This document shows, piece by piece, positions 12,861 through 20,556 of a DNA stretch of 48,497 bases (positions within the stretch are counted from its first letter, which is position 1; each line of letters begins with the position of its first letter). Made by a program: the position numbers and the translations under genes. The notes beneath the pieces were generated by a model. The model had not been told where the DNA came from and did not search any database. It saw nothing but the letters and a program-made list of their open reading frames with translations. Source of the DNA: a virus; IMG/VR virus record IMGVR_UViG_3300041402_000598, positions 1 through 48,497 of that record; one strand, given 5' to 3'.

Positions 12861-13226
12861 TTATTCTCCCTCCTTACACTCGTTCCACAAGCGCCGCGCG
12901 GCCAGGTGCCGTTCCCGCTCGGTCAGCCCCGTTTCGATGTGTCTGTCGATGTAGTTGAAACGCCGGTTGACCTTCGCCGCGGACGCCTCTGCGCCACGCA
13001 TGGCGTCGACACCGAGGTACCGTGCGAATCGCAGAACATTGAGCAGCAGGTCACCGACCTCCGCCTCGGCGTCGCTGTGTGTCTGAGCGTCGAGCACCTC
13101 TTGCAGTTCCTGACGGATACACAAGGTCCACGACTCGGCGGTCACGGAGGGCGCGTGCCCATACGCGGAACGGTTGCTACGTTCGTGCAACTCACGTACT
13201 GTTGATATGATGTCTGTTAGGTTCAT
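12861..13226 (-). CDS. MazG-like nucleotide pyrophosphohydrolase
   Basis: A 121-residue all-helical protein with the layout of short phage MazG-type NTP pyrophosphatases. The first helix has RQELQEVLDAQ (ExxE), the second DAEAEVGDLLLNVLRFARYLG (ExxD), and the third has AAKVNRRFNYIDRHIE. Such enzymes hydrolyse NTPs or (p)ppGpp-related nucleotides and can clean the pool or blunt the host stress response. The start ATG at 13226 is chosen for its ATGA overlap with the upstream gene. Confidence 0.75.
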   Translation of the reverse strand: MNLTDIISTVRELHERSNRSAYGHAPSVTAESWTLCIRQELQEVLDAQTHSDAEAEVGDLLLNVLRFARYLGVDAMRGAEASAAKVNRRFNYIDRHIETGLTERERHLAARRLWNECKEGE

Positions 13227-13498
13227 GACTTGATCCCTATCGCTTCGAACTCGGCCATCGGACAACCCTTACGGTGGGCGATCCTATCGTGCTCGGTATG
13301 CACAGCGCCACATGGGATACACGTGATGGTACCCCCGGGCGCCTGTGACTCCACGTCATATCCGGACGCGTAAAACTTCACGACTAGCGCTTCGAGTACT
13401 GCAATGTGGGTAATGGCCTGTCGCCCTAGTGGAACGACGTTCACTCCGTGGTGCATTTGGTGCCCAAACAGCCACGCGAAATCCTCCGCCGTCCTCAT
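13223..13498 (-). CDS. Zinc-finger-like protein with H-x3-CPM motif, 91 residues
   Basis: An N-terminal helical region (EDFAWLFGHQMHH) and a middle segment (ITHIAVLEALVVKFYASGYD) lead to a C-terminal CIPCGAVH...HRKGCPMAEFE. This is the same Cys/His module as the proteins at 8232 and 8406. ATG at 13498 is preferred because it overlaps the upstream stop (ATGA). Confidence 0.6.
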   Translation of the reverse strand: MRTAEDFAWLFGHQMHHGVNVVPLGRQAITHIAVLEALVVKFYASGYDVESQAPGGTITCIPCGAVHTEHDRIAHRKGCPMAEFEAIGIKS

Positions 13499-13770
13499 TG
13501 CGTCAGTAGCTCCAGCATGGCGTCGAGCGCCTCGTCCATGGTCCCGGCGTAGCATCCGAAGACCCCGACGGAGGTATGCGGGTACGCGTGGACGTTCCAG
13601 ATCGCGTCACCCACCACGCAGCTGTTGGCCTCGGCGTCCGTAAAGGCAGCGCCAGAGCCACGCAGATCGAGGAGCTCGTCCCTCACACTACGGTGCGACA
13701 TCGGGTGGTCGTTCACCGTGACCGTCACAGAGCCTTTGCACATGCTTACAATTCGTTCAGGTTTGTTCAT
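13495..13770 (-). CDS. Hypothetical 91-residue protein
   Basis: The start ATG at 13770 overlaps the stop of the upstream gene. The sequence (SVTVTVNDHPMSHRSVRDEL, GDAIWNVHAYPHTSVGVF, EALDAMLELLTQ) is alpha/beta, with no recognised family. Confidence 0.6.
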   Translation of the reverse strand: MNKPERIVSMCKGSVTVTVNDHPMSHRSVRDELLDLRGSGAAFTDAEANSCVVGDAIWNVHAYPHTSVGVFGCYAGTMDEALDAMLELLTQ

Positions 13771-14027
13771 TCTGTCACCCTCCACCATCCACGCTCCTCA
13801 CCGCCGATGTGCTCTATCGTTCCGGCGCGTTGCATACCGACCATAGCCGACCCAAGCACGGCATGTGTGTGCCGTATGCCATGCTGTCCGGGCCGCACCC
13901 ATTCGTACGCCGCAGCGGCCTCGCGGCAATCGACACGTATGTCCCGGATGTGGGTCCGGTCGCGGAAGCTCATGTATTCCAAGATGCGGTGCCGTAGCAC
14001 CGCGAGATTCGGGTCATGTGTTGCCAT
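13767..14027 (-). CDS. Hypothetical 86-residue protein, possibly winged helix
   Basis: Two helices (NLAVLRHRILEYMSF, HTHAVLGSAMVGMQRAGT) followed by IEHIGGEERGWWRVTE, which resembles the wing of a small winged-helix domain. DNA binding is therefore possible but unproven. It overlaps the preceding gene by 14 bases. Confidence 0.6.
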   Translation of the reverse strand: MATHDPNLAVLRHRILEYMSFRDRTHIRDIRVDCREAAAAYEWVRPGQHGIRHTHAVLGSAMVGMQRAGTIEHIGGEERGWWRVTE

Positions 14028-14208
14028 CGGTTATCTCCAGCAGGTACCGGGCTAGTGCGCGTGCCGAACATGGGGTGAGTAGCATAGCGTTTAGCCGTCC
14101 ACCGCACTCGACGTCGAGCAGCACTAGGCCCTCAGCCGGGTCGCCATCCTCTTGTAATCCGACACACAGGCTATCGTTCCGAGCAAGCGCGCATTCGAAC
14201 TGTTTCAT
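14014..14208 (-). CDS. Hypothetical 64-residue protein
   Basis: A small beta-rich protein (VGLQEDGDPAEGLVLLDVEC) ending in a helix (CSARALARYLLEITD). ATGA overlap with the nuclease gene upstream. No family is recognised. Confidence 0.6.
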   Translation of the reverse strand: MKQFECALARNDSLCVGLQEDGDPAEGLVLLDVECGGRLNAMLLTPCSARALARYLLEITDGNT

Positions 14209-14657
14209 TCTGGTAACTCCCCGTTGGTTACGCAGCCCCAGCCGCCGAGCTGCTCGACGACCGCGAGGAACGCTGCCTGTGCTCGCTCGCGTTTCGACTT
14301 CCCAGGTTTCCAGTTACCAGCCTTGCACTCGACAGCGGCGAACTGCCCGATCGTGGTGCCGACGTGGTCCGCCGTGATGAGCACGGGTCGGATGCCGATC
14401 AGGTCACTCGACTTCAGCATCTTGTTCATGCGGGCCGACTCGTTGCACAGCCCATACCGGACGTGGTCCGCTGTCACACCGACGTTGTTTCTCCACAGAC
14501 GCCAGCCGCGCTCGCTGGCTTCCATCCGGACCCGGGCTTGCACGCACGCCTCGCTGGCCCCGAGATATCGGTCCGTGACTGTCGACGACGCCTCGACGAG
14601 CTCGCGCATCGCCTGGTCCGGGATGCACCACCGCGTGGCCCACGCTTCGATGGTCAC
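14205..14657 (-). CDS. VRR-NUC-like nuclease
   Basis: A 150-residue protein with the VRR-NUC pattern: GWRLWRNNVGV, then an arginine/tyrosine strand (HVRYGLCNES), SSDLIGI with the metal-binding Asp, GQFAAVECKAG with the catalytic ExK, and a C-terminal helix ending AQAAFLAVVEQLGGWG. Enzymes of this family are structure-specific nucleases, often Holliday-junction or flap cutting, and accompany phage replication sets. The start GTG at 14657 is chosen because it shares bases with the upstream TGA. About 55 residues precede the nuclease core. Confidence 0.75.
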   Translation of the reverse strand: MTIEAWATRWCIPDQAMRELVEASSTVTDRYLGASEACVQARVRMEASERGWRLWRNNVGVTADHVRYGLCNESARMNKMLKSSDLIGIRPVLITADHVGTTIGQFAAVECKAGNWKPGKSKRERAQAAFLAVVEQLGGWGCVTNGELPE

Positions 14658-14836
14658 GCTGGTAGCTCCGTCACGTACTGCCACTGAGCGCCGCCTTCGC
14701 TGTGGTCCGCCACGTCGTACCAGGTACCTTTCGATTCGTCATACATCGCCACGTATGTCCCGTACTGACGCAGCCTGATCATGCGAGTCGTGTCCGGTTG
14801 CTCGTCGGTCCAGTAGGTCCACCCACCTGTGTTCAT
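14654..14836 (-). CDS. Hypothetical 60-residue protein
   Basis: A small, aromatic beta-rich protein (MNTGGWTYWTDEQPDTTRMI, GTYVAMYDESKGTWYDVADH) of unknown role, tightly coupled on both sides (ATGA upstream, GTGA downstream). Confidence 0.6.
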   Translation of the reverse strand: MNTGGWTYWTDEQPDTTRMIRLRQYGTYVAMYDESKGTWYDVADHSEGGAQWQYVTELPA

Positions 14837-15045
14837 GTCGTCACCACGCTCAGCAGCCCATCCTCGTCGACCGATATGCGGCCGCTATTCAACAGGTCCA
14901 AGACCACGGTCCCGAGCATACGTCGGGCTTCGTATGCTCCCCCGAGCGATAAAATCGCCTCAAGCGACCGCCTGTTGACAGGCTGGTACCGGCCGATAAG
15001 CGGCAGTACTGTACTACACAGCAAGTCCATCTCGTCTGTGCTCAT
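14833..15045 (-). CDS. Hypothetical 70-residue protein, tandem paralogue 2
   Basis: It resembles its upstream neighbour: both end with a helix, LL..G.I, an acidic D.GLL turn and VTT (here VVLDLLNSGRISVDEDGLLS). A helix-helix-wing layout is possible. Gene duplication is the likely origin; function unknown. Confidence 0.6.
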   Translation of the reverse strand: MSTDEMDLLCSTVLPLIGRYQPVNRRSLEAILSLGGAYEARRMLGTVVLDLLNSGRISVDEDGLLSVVTT

Positions 15046-15245
15046 GTCGTCACCTCGTGCAACAGACCGTCGTCGCGGAGCTCGATCTCACCCGCCGCGA
15101 GTAGCCGGTCGACGACACGGAAGAGCACGACGCCCGTGTCACCATCGCGGCCAAATCCCAAGGCTACCCCGCCGAGTTTCTCTTGTGACATCGGCAATAG
15201 CTTGTAGAACTCGACCCGGAATATCTTCATATCAATGTCATCCAT
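15042..15245 (-). CDS. Hypothetical 67-residue protein, tandem paralogue 1
   Basis: Directly behind the helicase gene (8-base overlap). The C-terminal part VVDRLLAAGEIELRDDGLLH matches the following gene in pattern. Possibly a small winged-helix protein; no family is recognised. Confidence 0.6.
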   Translation of the reverse strand: MDDIDMKIFRVEFYKLLPMSQEKLGGVALGFGRDGDTGVVLFRVVDRLLAAGEIELRDDGLLHEVTT

Positions 15246-16914
15246 CGTCGTTCATCCTTTCGGCCAGCGCGGTGGCTTCTTTAGCCTTGAGCCCACACGC
15301 GCTCAGCACGTCGATACCATACGTCAGGAAGAACCGTCGGTATATCTGCGCATCATCCGCCCCGCTGGCCCGCCACTGCCCCGATACATCTGCGATGCGG
15401 TCCCGCAGCACATCTTGCGCCTCGCGTGTCTCCCGTTGCCGCTTTACATTCGCGGCGACCCCGATCGCGGGGATCCGCTGCGCCGTGTAGTGCTCCCGTG
15501 CCGTTTCGTCGTCCCAGATCGCGCGCTCCGCCACGGCCCGCAGTTCCGCGAGCGCGGCTGGCTCCAGCTCGATCAGGTTCCCGTCGCAGCTCGCTGGTGA
15601 GCTCCGGTCGCCGGTGACGTGTACGTGGCCGCAGTATGGACACGTGGAGCGCTCACGGGGGTACACCCCAGTGCAGCCTTGGCACACCCGCACCAGCGGT
15701 ACGTCGTCGGCGCCACCGCTGCGACGCTTGCCACGCGGATCCAAGCTGAACACGCGCGGGAAGTCCGGCGGTCCGTTGTGGCACACGGTGTTGCCGACGT
15801 GATCGATGACGACCGCCACATGTCCCGGCCGGATCGCGCGGCCGAATTGCTGGGCGTACACGCCGAACGATTTCGTGGGCCGCGCCATGGACACGACCTC
15901 GATGCGCACGTCCACGCCCGAAGCGCTAGCCAAATCGAAGCCCTCGCCGAATAGGTCCACGTTTACCAGCTGGTGCAGTTCGTGGCGCGCGAACTTACGG
16001 ATCAGGTCGGCCCGTTCCGGGGCTGGCGTATTCGCGGACAGCGCCGCGGCCGGTACGCCCGCATCGCGGTACGCCTGCGCCATCTCCTCGGCAGCCTCGA
16101 CGTCGGTCACGAATGTCACGCCCAGCCGCCCAGCCGCGTGATCCATATAGTGTCGCACGACGTCCCCCGTGATCTTCGCGGCGCGCATGGTCGACCGCAG
16201 CTTCGGCGCGCTGTAGTCACCAGTCGCGGGGCTCGTCGGCACCGCGCTCAGGTCCAGCTGCGCCGACTCGGGCGCGAACAGCCGGTACTCGCTGAGGTAC
16301 CCGGCGTCGATCAGCTCGCGCATCGACGGCCCGAATATCATTTCCTCGTAGATGCCGTCGCTCGTGACGCCAAGGCCCTTGCCGTCCCCGCGGCACCCGG
16401 TGGCAGTGAGGCCCACGACCGTGGCGTCCGGAAACAAACGGACCGCCTTGCCCCACTTGTTCCCTTCGAGCGGATGGTGCCCCTCGTCCTGGATGTACAT
16501 CCGGACCGACTTGGCCCACTTCGGGCACGCTTGTTTCATTGAGTCAACGCCCGCGACACCAATACGGGCCACCGGGTCCACGAACGACCGACCAAACGCA
16601 CGCGCATTCGATGCGGCGATCTGCTTTATCGTTGCGCGCGGTGCGATGATTCGGTGCGGCACGCCCTCCGCCGCGAGGCTCCGTGATATTTGGGAGACGA
16701 GTTCCTTACGGTGCGCGACGGCCACTGCCGCGTATTGGTACTCTGATAGCAGCCTGCTGAAGATTACGGTCTTGCCCGCACCGGTCGGGAGAATCGCTAA
16801 CACCGCGCGCCGAGCGAGGACACGGACCCAAATGAGGTCTAGTAGGTCCTGCTGGTACGGTCGTAGCTGCACCGCGTGACCATAGCCGTTGACGCCCGAG
16901 CCGTCCAGTGACAT
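15238..16914 (-). CDS. SF2 DNA helicase (DEAD/ResIII-type)
   Basis: 558 residues from ATG 16914; a GTG at 16872, giving a start VQLRPYQQDLLDLI, is equally plausible and leaves room for a promoter. Motifs in order: Q-motif-like LRPYQQ, Walker A LPTGAGKTVIF, motif Ia AVAVAHRKELV, motif II DEGHH, motif III GLTATGCRGDGKG, motif V GFDLASASG and motif VI QQFGRAIRPG. A zinc ribbon follows (CQGCTGVYPRERSTCPYCGH). It probably acts in replication or recombination remodelling. It is the first gene of the leftward block, diverging from the replication operon at 16926. Confidence 0.85.
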   Translation of the reverse strand: MSLDGSGVNGYGHAVQLRPYQQDLLDLIWVRVLARRAVLAILPTGAGKTVIFSRLLSEYQYAAVAVAHRKELVSQISRSLAAEGVPHRIIAPRATIKQIAASNARAFGRSFVDPVARIGVAGVDSMKQACPKWAKSVRMYIQDEGHHPLEGNKWGKAVRLFPDATVVGLTATGCRGDGKGLGVTSDGIYEEMIFGPSMRELIDAGYLSEYRLFAPESAQLDLSAVPTSPATGDYSAPKLRSTMRAAKITGDVVRHYMDHAAGRLGVTFVTDVEAAEEMAQAYRDAGVPAAALSANTPAPERADLIRKFARHELHQLVNVDLFGEGFDLASASGVDVRIEVVSMARPTKSFGVYAQQFGRAIRPGHVAVVIDHVGNTVCHNGPPDFPRVFSLDPRGKRRSGGADDVPLVRVCQGCTGVYPRERSTCPYCGHVHVTGDRSSPASCDGNLIELEPAALAELRAVAERAIWDDETAREHYTAQRIPAIGVAANVKRQRETREAQDVLRDRIADVSGQWRASGADDAQIYRRFFLTYGIDVLSACGLKAKEATALAERMNDDG

Positions 16915-16917
16915 ACA
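16889..16917 (+). promoter_or_regulatory. Weak promoter-like site in the divergent gap
   Basis: TTGACG (16889-16894), 17 bases, then CATACA (16912-16917) reads rightward toward the gene at 16926. The -35 box is good, the -10 box only half matches. The operon must be started from about here because the opposing genes leave only 11 to 53 bases between them. Confidence 0.2.
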
Positions 16918-16925
16918 CACTGGGC

Positions 16926-17534
16926 ATGGATATCACTATTACGATTCCGTTGACTGTCGAGGGGCTGACCGAGGCTGTGGACCAGTTGAGTCAGCACCGT
17001 GACGCGCTGTCCGCAGCAGAGGCGCTCGCGTCCGCGGATGCATGGGACGAGGACGTCAACGGCCCCGCGGCCAACGGCGGCAGACCGATCCCGTTCCGGG
17101 TAGCCACTGAAGAGGAACGCAGCGCGGCGGCTGCGGGCATCCCGTTGCCCGGCGAGGCCGCTGACACGGACGCAGCGATGGCACGCACGCCACCACTGGC
17201 CCCGAGTAACCTGGACTCCGCGGGCGTGGCGTACGACCCGGAGATACACACAAAGTCGAGGGTGAAGAAGATGAACGGCGAATGGAAGGCGAAGCGTGGC
17301 ACCGGTGTCGCACCACCACCGCCACCCCCGGCTGGGCCCGAGGTCGCGGCGCTGCTCGGTAAGCTGATCGCGGCAGGTGTGGACCATGCGGTCCTCGACG
17401 CGTCTGTGTCGGAAGCGATCGGCGTCGACGAGGGCGGCCTGAAGACCGTGCTCACAGGTACAGACGCTGCTGTGACCGAGAAGGGTCGGCTGTGCCTCGA
17501 AGCACAGTGCCTCGAAGCCGGGGTGGCGCTGTGA
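16926..17534 (+). CDS. Phage protein with D.AGVAYDPEIH...W+.KRG motif, first gene of the replication operon
   Basis: 202 residues. An N-terminal region with a predicted helix (GLTEAVDQLSQHRDALSAAEAL), an acidic linker, then LDSAGVAYDPEIHTKSRVKK ending in WKAKRG, a short motif found in many phage proteins encoded with single-strand annealing or replication genes. A proline run (PPPPPP) and a helical tail follow. Its biochemical role is not known to me. It starts at ATG 16926, a few bases beyond the divergent helicase gene, and is coupled to the next gene by GTGA. Confidence 0.65.
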   Translation: MDITITIPLTVEGLTEAVDQLSQHRDALSAAEALASADAWDEDVNGPAANGGRPIPFRVATEEERSAAAAGIPLPGEAADTDAAMARTPPLAPSNLDSAGVAYDPEIHTKSRVKKMNGEWKAKRGTGVAPPPPPPAGPEVAALLGKLIAAGVDHAVLDASVSEAIGVDEGGLKTVLTGTDAAVTEKGRLCLEAQCLEAGVAL

Positions 17535-17854
17535 CCGGCGCCGAACTGGTTGCGGCGTACGCCGGGGGCCATCGAGATTTCAGCTCCGCGGACCTGAGCG
17601 GCGCGATCCTGACGGGCGCGATCCTGACGGGCGCGAACCTGCGTGGCGCGGACCTGCGCTGCGCGGACCTGCGTGGCGCGGACCTGCGCTGCGCGGACCT
17701 GCGCGACGCGGACCTGATGCGAATCACGCTATGCGGCGCCACGCTCGACGGGGCGAACCTCGGTCCCGACGCAACGGGCGGACCGGGTTCCGTTCTGTGC
17801 ACACTCACGCCAGATGAATGGGCCGTCGTCACGGCCGGGCGGGCTGCCACGTGA
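17531..17854 (+). CDS. Pentapeptide-repeat protein B
   Basis: 107 residues with about 10 A(D/N/I)Lxx repeats between a short unrelated N-terminus (TGAELVAAYAGGHRDF) and the same C-terminal cap as protein A (LDGANLGPDATGGPGS, LTPDE). It lacks the usual N-terminal cap 'xHILxxHAxWLAD' of the other three. GTG start overlapping the upstream stop; GTGA coupling to the DUF2800-like gene. Confidence 0.8.
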   Translation: MTGAELVAAYAGGHRDFSSADLSGAILTGAILTGANLRGADLRCADLRGADLRCADLRDADLMRITLCGATLDGANLGPDATGGPGSVLCTLTPDEWAVVTAGRAAT

Positions 17855-18888
17855 GATTTCGTCCGTCGAGCGCGCACCGCTGGTGGGGCGGCGGGTGCAC
17901 GGGCTCCGTCCAGGCCGAGGCCGCTGTGCCGAGGCCGCCGTCGGGTGACGCAGCGACCGAAGGCACACGGCTCCACGATGTCGCTGCGTCGCTCCTGACC
18001 AGCGGATGTAACGACTGCGACCCCGACGACTGGGAGCAGGTTGGCGCGTACGTCGATGAGGTGCGGCGGCAGGTCGGTGACAGCGGTGATCTGCTGGACG
18101 TGGAATGCGACGTACTGTCCAGCGACCTGGGAATCAGCGGGACAATAGACGCGCGCACTAGGAGCAGCACAGGGCGAACGATCACGGATTTGAAGACCGG
18201 ACACCGGCCCGTCGAGGTGTTCGAGAATCGCCAGCTCCTTGTGTACGCGATATGTGACGTCGACCGCGGCGCCACCAAACTCGTGATCGTCCAGCCAAAC
18301 GGGTGGCACCGCGACGGGCCGGTCCGGCGGTGGACCGTTCCGGACCTGGCTCCGTATCGTGCCGATCTGGTACGCGTCATGGACGAGGCGCGCAACAGCC
18401 CGCGGCTCGTGGCGACGCCGGAAAACTGCACCTACTGTGCCGCCGTGACGTCGTGCGAGGCGGCGCGGGCCGTCACGCTGGGAGGCGCGGACATGGCGCT
18501 GAAACACACGGGTTTGCTGCCACCCGAGGCGATCAAGTCGGAGCTCGTGACGCTCCGGACGACGTTGAAGCTGACGCAGATACGGCTCGATGCGCTCGAA
18601 GCCGAAGCGGAGCAACGGGTCCGAAGCGGCGAACGGATCCCCGGCTGCGGCATGCGTCCCGGGCGGGGCGGGTCGCTCGCGTGGTCCCGTGACGAGGCCC
18701 AAATCCGTGCCATTTGTGGGATGGTGGGCGTCGACCCGACCCGGACCAAATTGATCACGCCGACCCAAGCTGAAAAGGCTGGAGTTCCACCGGAGCTCGT
18801 GGCATCCATGTCGACACGTGGGCCCACCGGTATGGTTCTGTCCACAGACGTAGCGGCGGACGCCGCGGAATTGTTCGCAGATGATTGA
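17851..18888 (+). CDS. DUF2800-like RecB/Cas4-type protein
   Basis: 345 residues. The N-terminus has the family signature (RPSSAHRWWGGGCTGSV...EGTRLHDVAASLL). The middle carries a RecB-type core: SGTIDARTRS (metal-binding Asp), TITDLKTGHRPVEVFENRQL (D-x-K) and LLVYA. A C-terminal CTYC...C cluster could hold an iron-sulfur or zinc centre as in Cas4. DUF2800 genes commonly sit beside DUF2815 and polymerase genes in phages and may act as exonucleases in recombination. GTG start overlapping the previous stop. Confidence 0.75.
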   Translation: MRFRPSSAHRWWGGGCTGSVQAEAAVPRPPSGDAATEGTRLHDVAASLLTSGCNDCDPDDWEQVGAYVDEVRRQVGDSGDLLDVECDVLSSDLGISGTIDARTRSSTGRTITDLKTGHRPVEVFENRQLLVYAICDVDRGATKLVIVQPNGWHRDGPVRRWTVPDLAPYRADLVRVMDEARNSPRLVATPENCTYCAAVTSCEAARAVTLGGADMALKHTGLLPPEAIKSELVTLRTTLKLTQIRLDALEAEAEQRVRSGERIPGCGMRPGRGGSLAWSRDEAQIRAICGMVGVDPTRTKLITPTQAEKAGVPPELVASMSTRGPTGMVLSTDVAADAAELFADD

Positions 18889-19453
18889 CTTAAAACACAT
18901 ACTGGAGGAGCACGCAGCCTGGCTCGCGGACAGCAGTACCGGGGCCCGCGCGAACCTGAGCGACGCGAACCTGCGCGACGCGAACCTGAGTCGCGCGAAC
19001 CTGAGCGACGCGAACCTGAGTCGCGCGAACCTGAGCGACGCGAACCTGCGCGACGCGAACCTGAGCGACGCGAACCTGCGCGACGCGAACCTGCGCGACG
19101 CGAACCTGCGTCACGCGCACCTGAGTCACGCGGACCTGACGGGCGCGATCCTGACGTGCGCGTGCCTGCGTGGCGCGGGCCTGCGTGGCGCGCACCTGAG
19201 TCACGCGGACCTGACGGGCGCGATCCTGACGGGCGCGGGCCTGAGTGGCGCGGGCCTGAGTGGCGCGATCCTGACGGGCGCGTGCCTGCGTGGCGCGGAC
19301 CTGCGTCACGCGGACCTGCGTGGCGCGCACCTGCGTCACGCGAACCTCCGTGACGCGGACCTCCGTGACGCGGACCTGAGCTACGCGAACCTGACGGGCG
19401 CGGACCTGACGCGCGCGAACCTGAAGAATACAATCGGATACAATCATGACTGA
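18881..19453 (+). CDS. Pentapeptide-repeat protein C
   Basis: 190 residues. Cap MIDLKHILEEHAAWLADSST, then about 30 consecutive pentapeptides (ANLSDANLRDANLSRANLSD...), the longest array of the four, ending [11 protein letters not shown] without the C-terminal cap of proteins A and B. At DNA level it is a 15-base tandem array, so its length is probably unstable over time. It overlaps the DUF2800-like stop by 8 bases and the DUF2815-like start by 8. Confidence 0.85.
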   Translation: MIDLKHILEEHAAWLADSSTGARANLSDANLRDANLSRANLSDANLSRANLSDANLRDANLSDANLRDANLRDANLRHAHLSHADLTGAILTCACLRGAGLRGAHLSHADLTGAILTGAGLSGAGLSGAILTGACLRGADLRHADLRGAHLRHANLRDADLRDADLSYANLTGADLTRANLKNTIGYNHD

Positions 19454-20192
19454 CCCAAGCAATACATTCGTTACTCCTATCGGCCGCATCGTCGGGGGCT
19501 CACTGTCCCGCCAACAGACGAAAGGTTTCGGCGGCGTCGTGCTGGACCAACCGATCTGGACCGTTGACCTCGCGGTACCCAAGGCCGATGCACTGAATCT
19601 CATCGCACAGATCAAGGCCGTCGCGGCTGCCGATTTCGCGGCCAAGCCTCACTTGGCGGAGCGAAAGGACTTCGCGTTCAAATACGACGACGGTGACTCC
19701 GGAGAGGCGAACTTGAACGGCCTCGTGTACAACACTCGTGAGGGATACCGTGGTCACACCGTGTTCCATATCTCGAACCGTTTCGAGTTCGGCACCGTCG
19801 GACCAGGCCGTCAAGAGATCGATCCAGCCACGATCAAGACAGGAGACTACGTACGTTTGGCTGGGTCGATCAAGGGTAACGACCGCGACGACAAGCCCGG
19901 TGTGTACTTGAACCTCAGCGGTGCGCAGTTCATCCGTGTCGGCGAGGCGATCGACACGGGGGGCGGGGCAGCCAACGCTGCAGACCTGTTCGCGGACCAG
20001 CCTGTCGGTGAGCCCCCGGCGGGGCTACCGGCTCACGACATCGTTGCGAACGTCATCGCGCCGCCGCCACCGCCACCCGCTGCGGGGCCGACACTCACAG
20101 CCAAGGGTGTGTCCGAGGGCTGCGACGTCGACGCATGGGTCGCCAGCGGGTGGACGCTTGATTCCCTGAGGACTCAGGGATACATCGAGTGA
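19446..20192 (+). CDS. DUF2815-like probable ssDNA-binding protein
   Basis: 248 residues. Residues 1-175 match the DUF2815 pattern ([83 protein letters not shown]), an OB-fold relative of T7 gp2.5-type ssDNA-binding proteins. An acidic/proline linker (APPPPPP) leads to a C-terminal [15 protein letters not shown] tail. It probably coats single strands at the fork. It lies between pentapeptide gene C and the polymerase. Confidence 0.75.
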   Translation: MTDPSNTFVTPIGRIVGGSLSRQQTKGFGGVVLDQPIWTVDLAVPKADALNLIAQIKAVAAADFAAKPHLAERKDFAFKYDDGDSGEANLNGLVYNTREGYRGHTVFHISNRFEFGTVGPGRQEIDPATIKTGDYVRLAGSIKGNDRDDKPGVYLNLSGAQFIRVGEAIDTGGGAANAADLFADQPVGEPPAGLPAHDIVANVIAPPPPPPAAGPTLTAKGVSEGCDVDAWVASGWTLDSLRTQGYIE

Positions 20193-20287
20193 TACTCAAC
20201 CCGGCGCTAAGGTACATATGCGAGGCACTGTTGCTCTCGCTTCTGATACTAGCGGGGTACATCATATGGATATCATTAACATACTGA
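20189..20287 (+). CDS. Single-pass mini membrane protein, 32 residues
   Basis: The GTG at 20189 overlaps the DUF2815-like stop (GTGA). The frame runs to a TGA inside pentapeptide gene D and encodes [20 protein letters not shown] followed by [11 protein letters not shown], a clear transmembrane helix. The precise coupling and hydrophobicity argue for a real, very small gene. It overlaps the start of gene D by 22 bases. Confidence 0.5.
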   Translation: MILNPALRYICEALLLSLLILAGYIIWISLTY

Positions 20288-20556
20288 AACAGCACGGGGA
20301 CTGGCTCGCGGACAGCAGTACCGGGGCCCGCGCGAACCTGCGCTGCGCGTACCTGAGTGGCGCGAACCTGCGTGGCGCGGACCTGACGGACGCGGACCTG
20401 AGTGGCGCGGACCTGAGCTGCGCGAACCTGCGGGGCGCGGACCTGAGTGGCGCGGACCTGAGCTGCGCGAACCTGCGGGGCGCGGACCTGCGCGACGCGG
20501 ACCTGCGCGACGCGTACATGAGCGGCGTCAAAGTATCATCCGAAACTAGGTTCTGA
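20266..20556 (+). CDS. Pentapeptide-repeat protein D
   Basis: 96 residues. ATG 20266 is chosen because it gives the cap [19 protein letters not shown], nearly the same as in proteins A and C. About 13 repeats follow ([20 protein letters not shown]...). It ends [11 protein letters not shown] and overlaps the polymerase ATG (TGATG), so translation of the two is probably coupled. Confidence 0.8.
   Translation: MDIINILKQHGDWLADSSTGARANLRCAYLSGANLRGADLTDADLSGADLSCANLRGADLSGADLSCANLRGADLRDADLRDAYMSGVKVSSETRF

Noticed and set aside
18951-19430. CRISPR-like appearance of the short repeats
   Set aside because: The repeats are contiguous 15-mers with no spacers and are translated as pentapeptides in frame.
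18432-19645. Long minus-strand frames rich in Ser-Gly-Pro-Arg or Gln-Val-Arg repeats
   Set aside because: They are antisense shadows of the 15-base pentapeptide array; the plus strand gives the recognisable A(D/N)LxX fold with matching caps.
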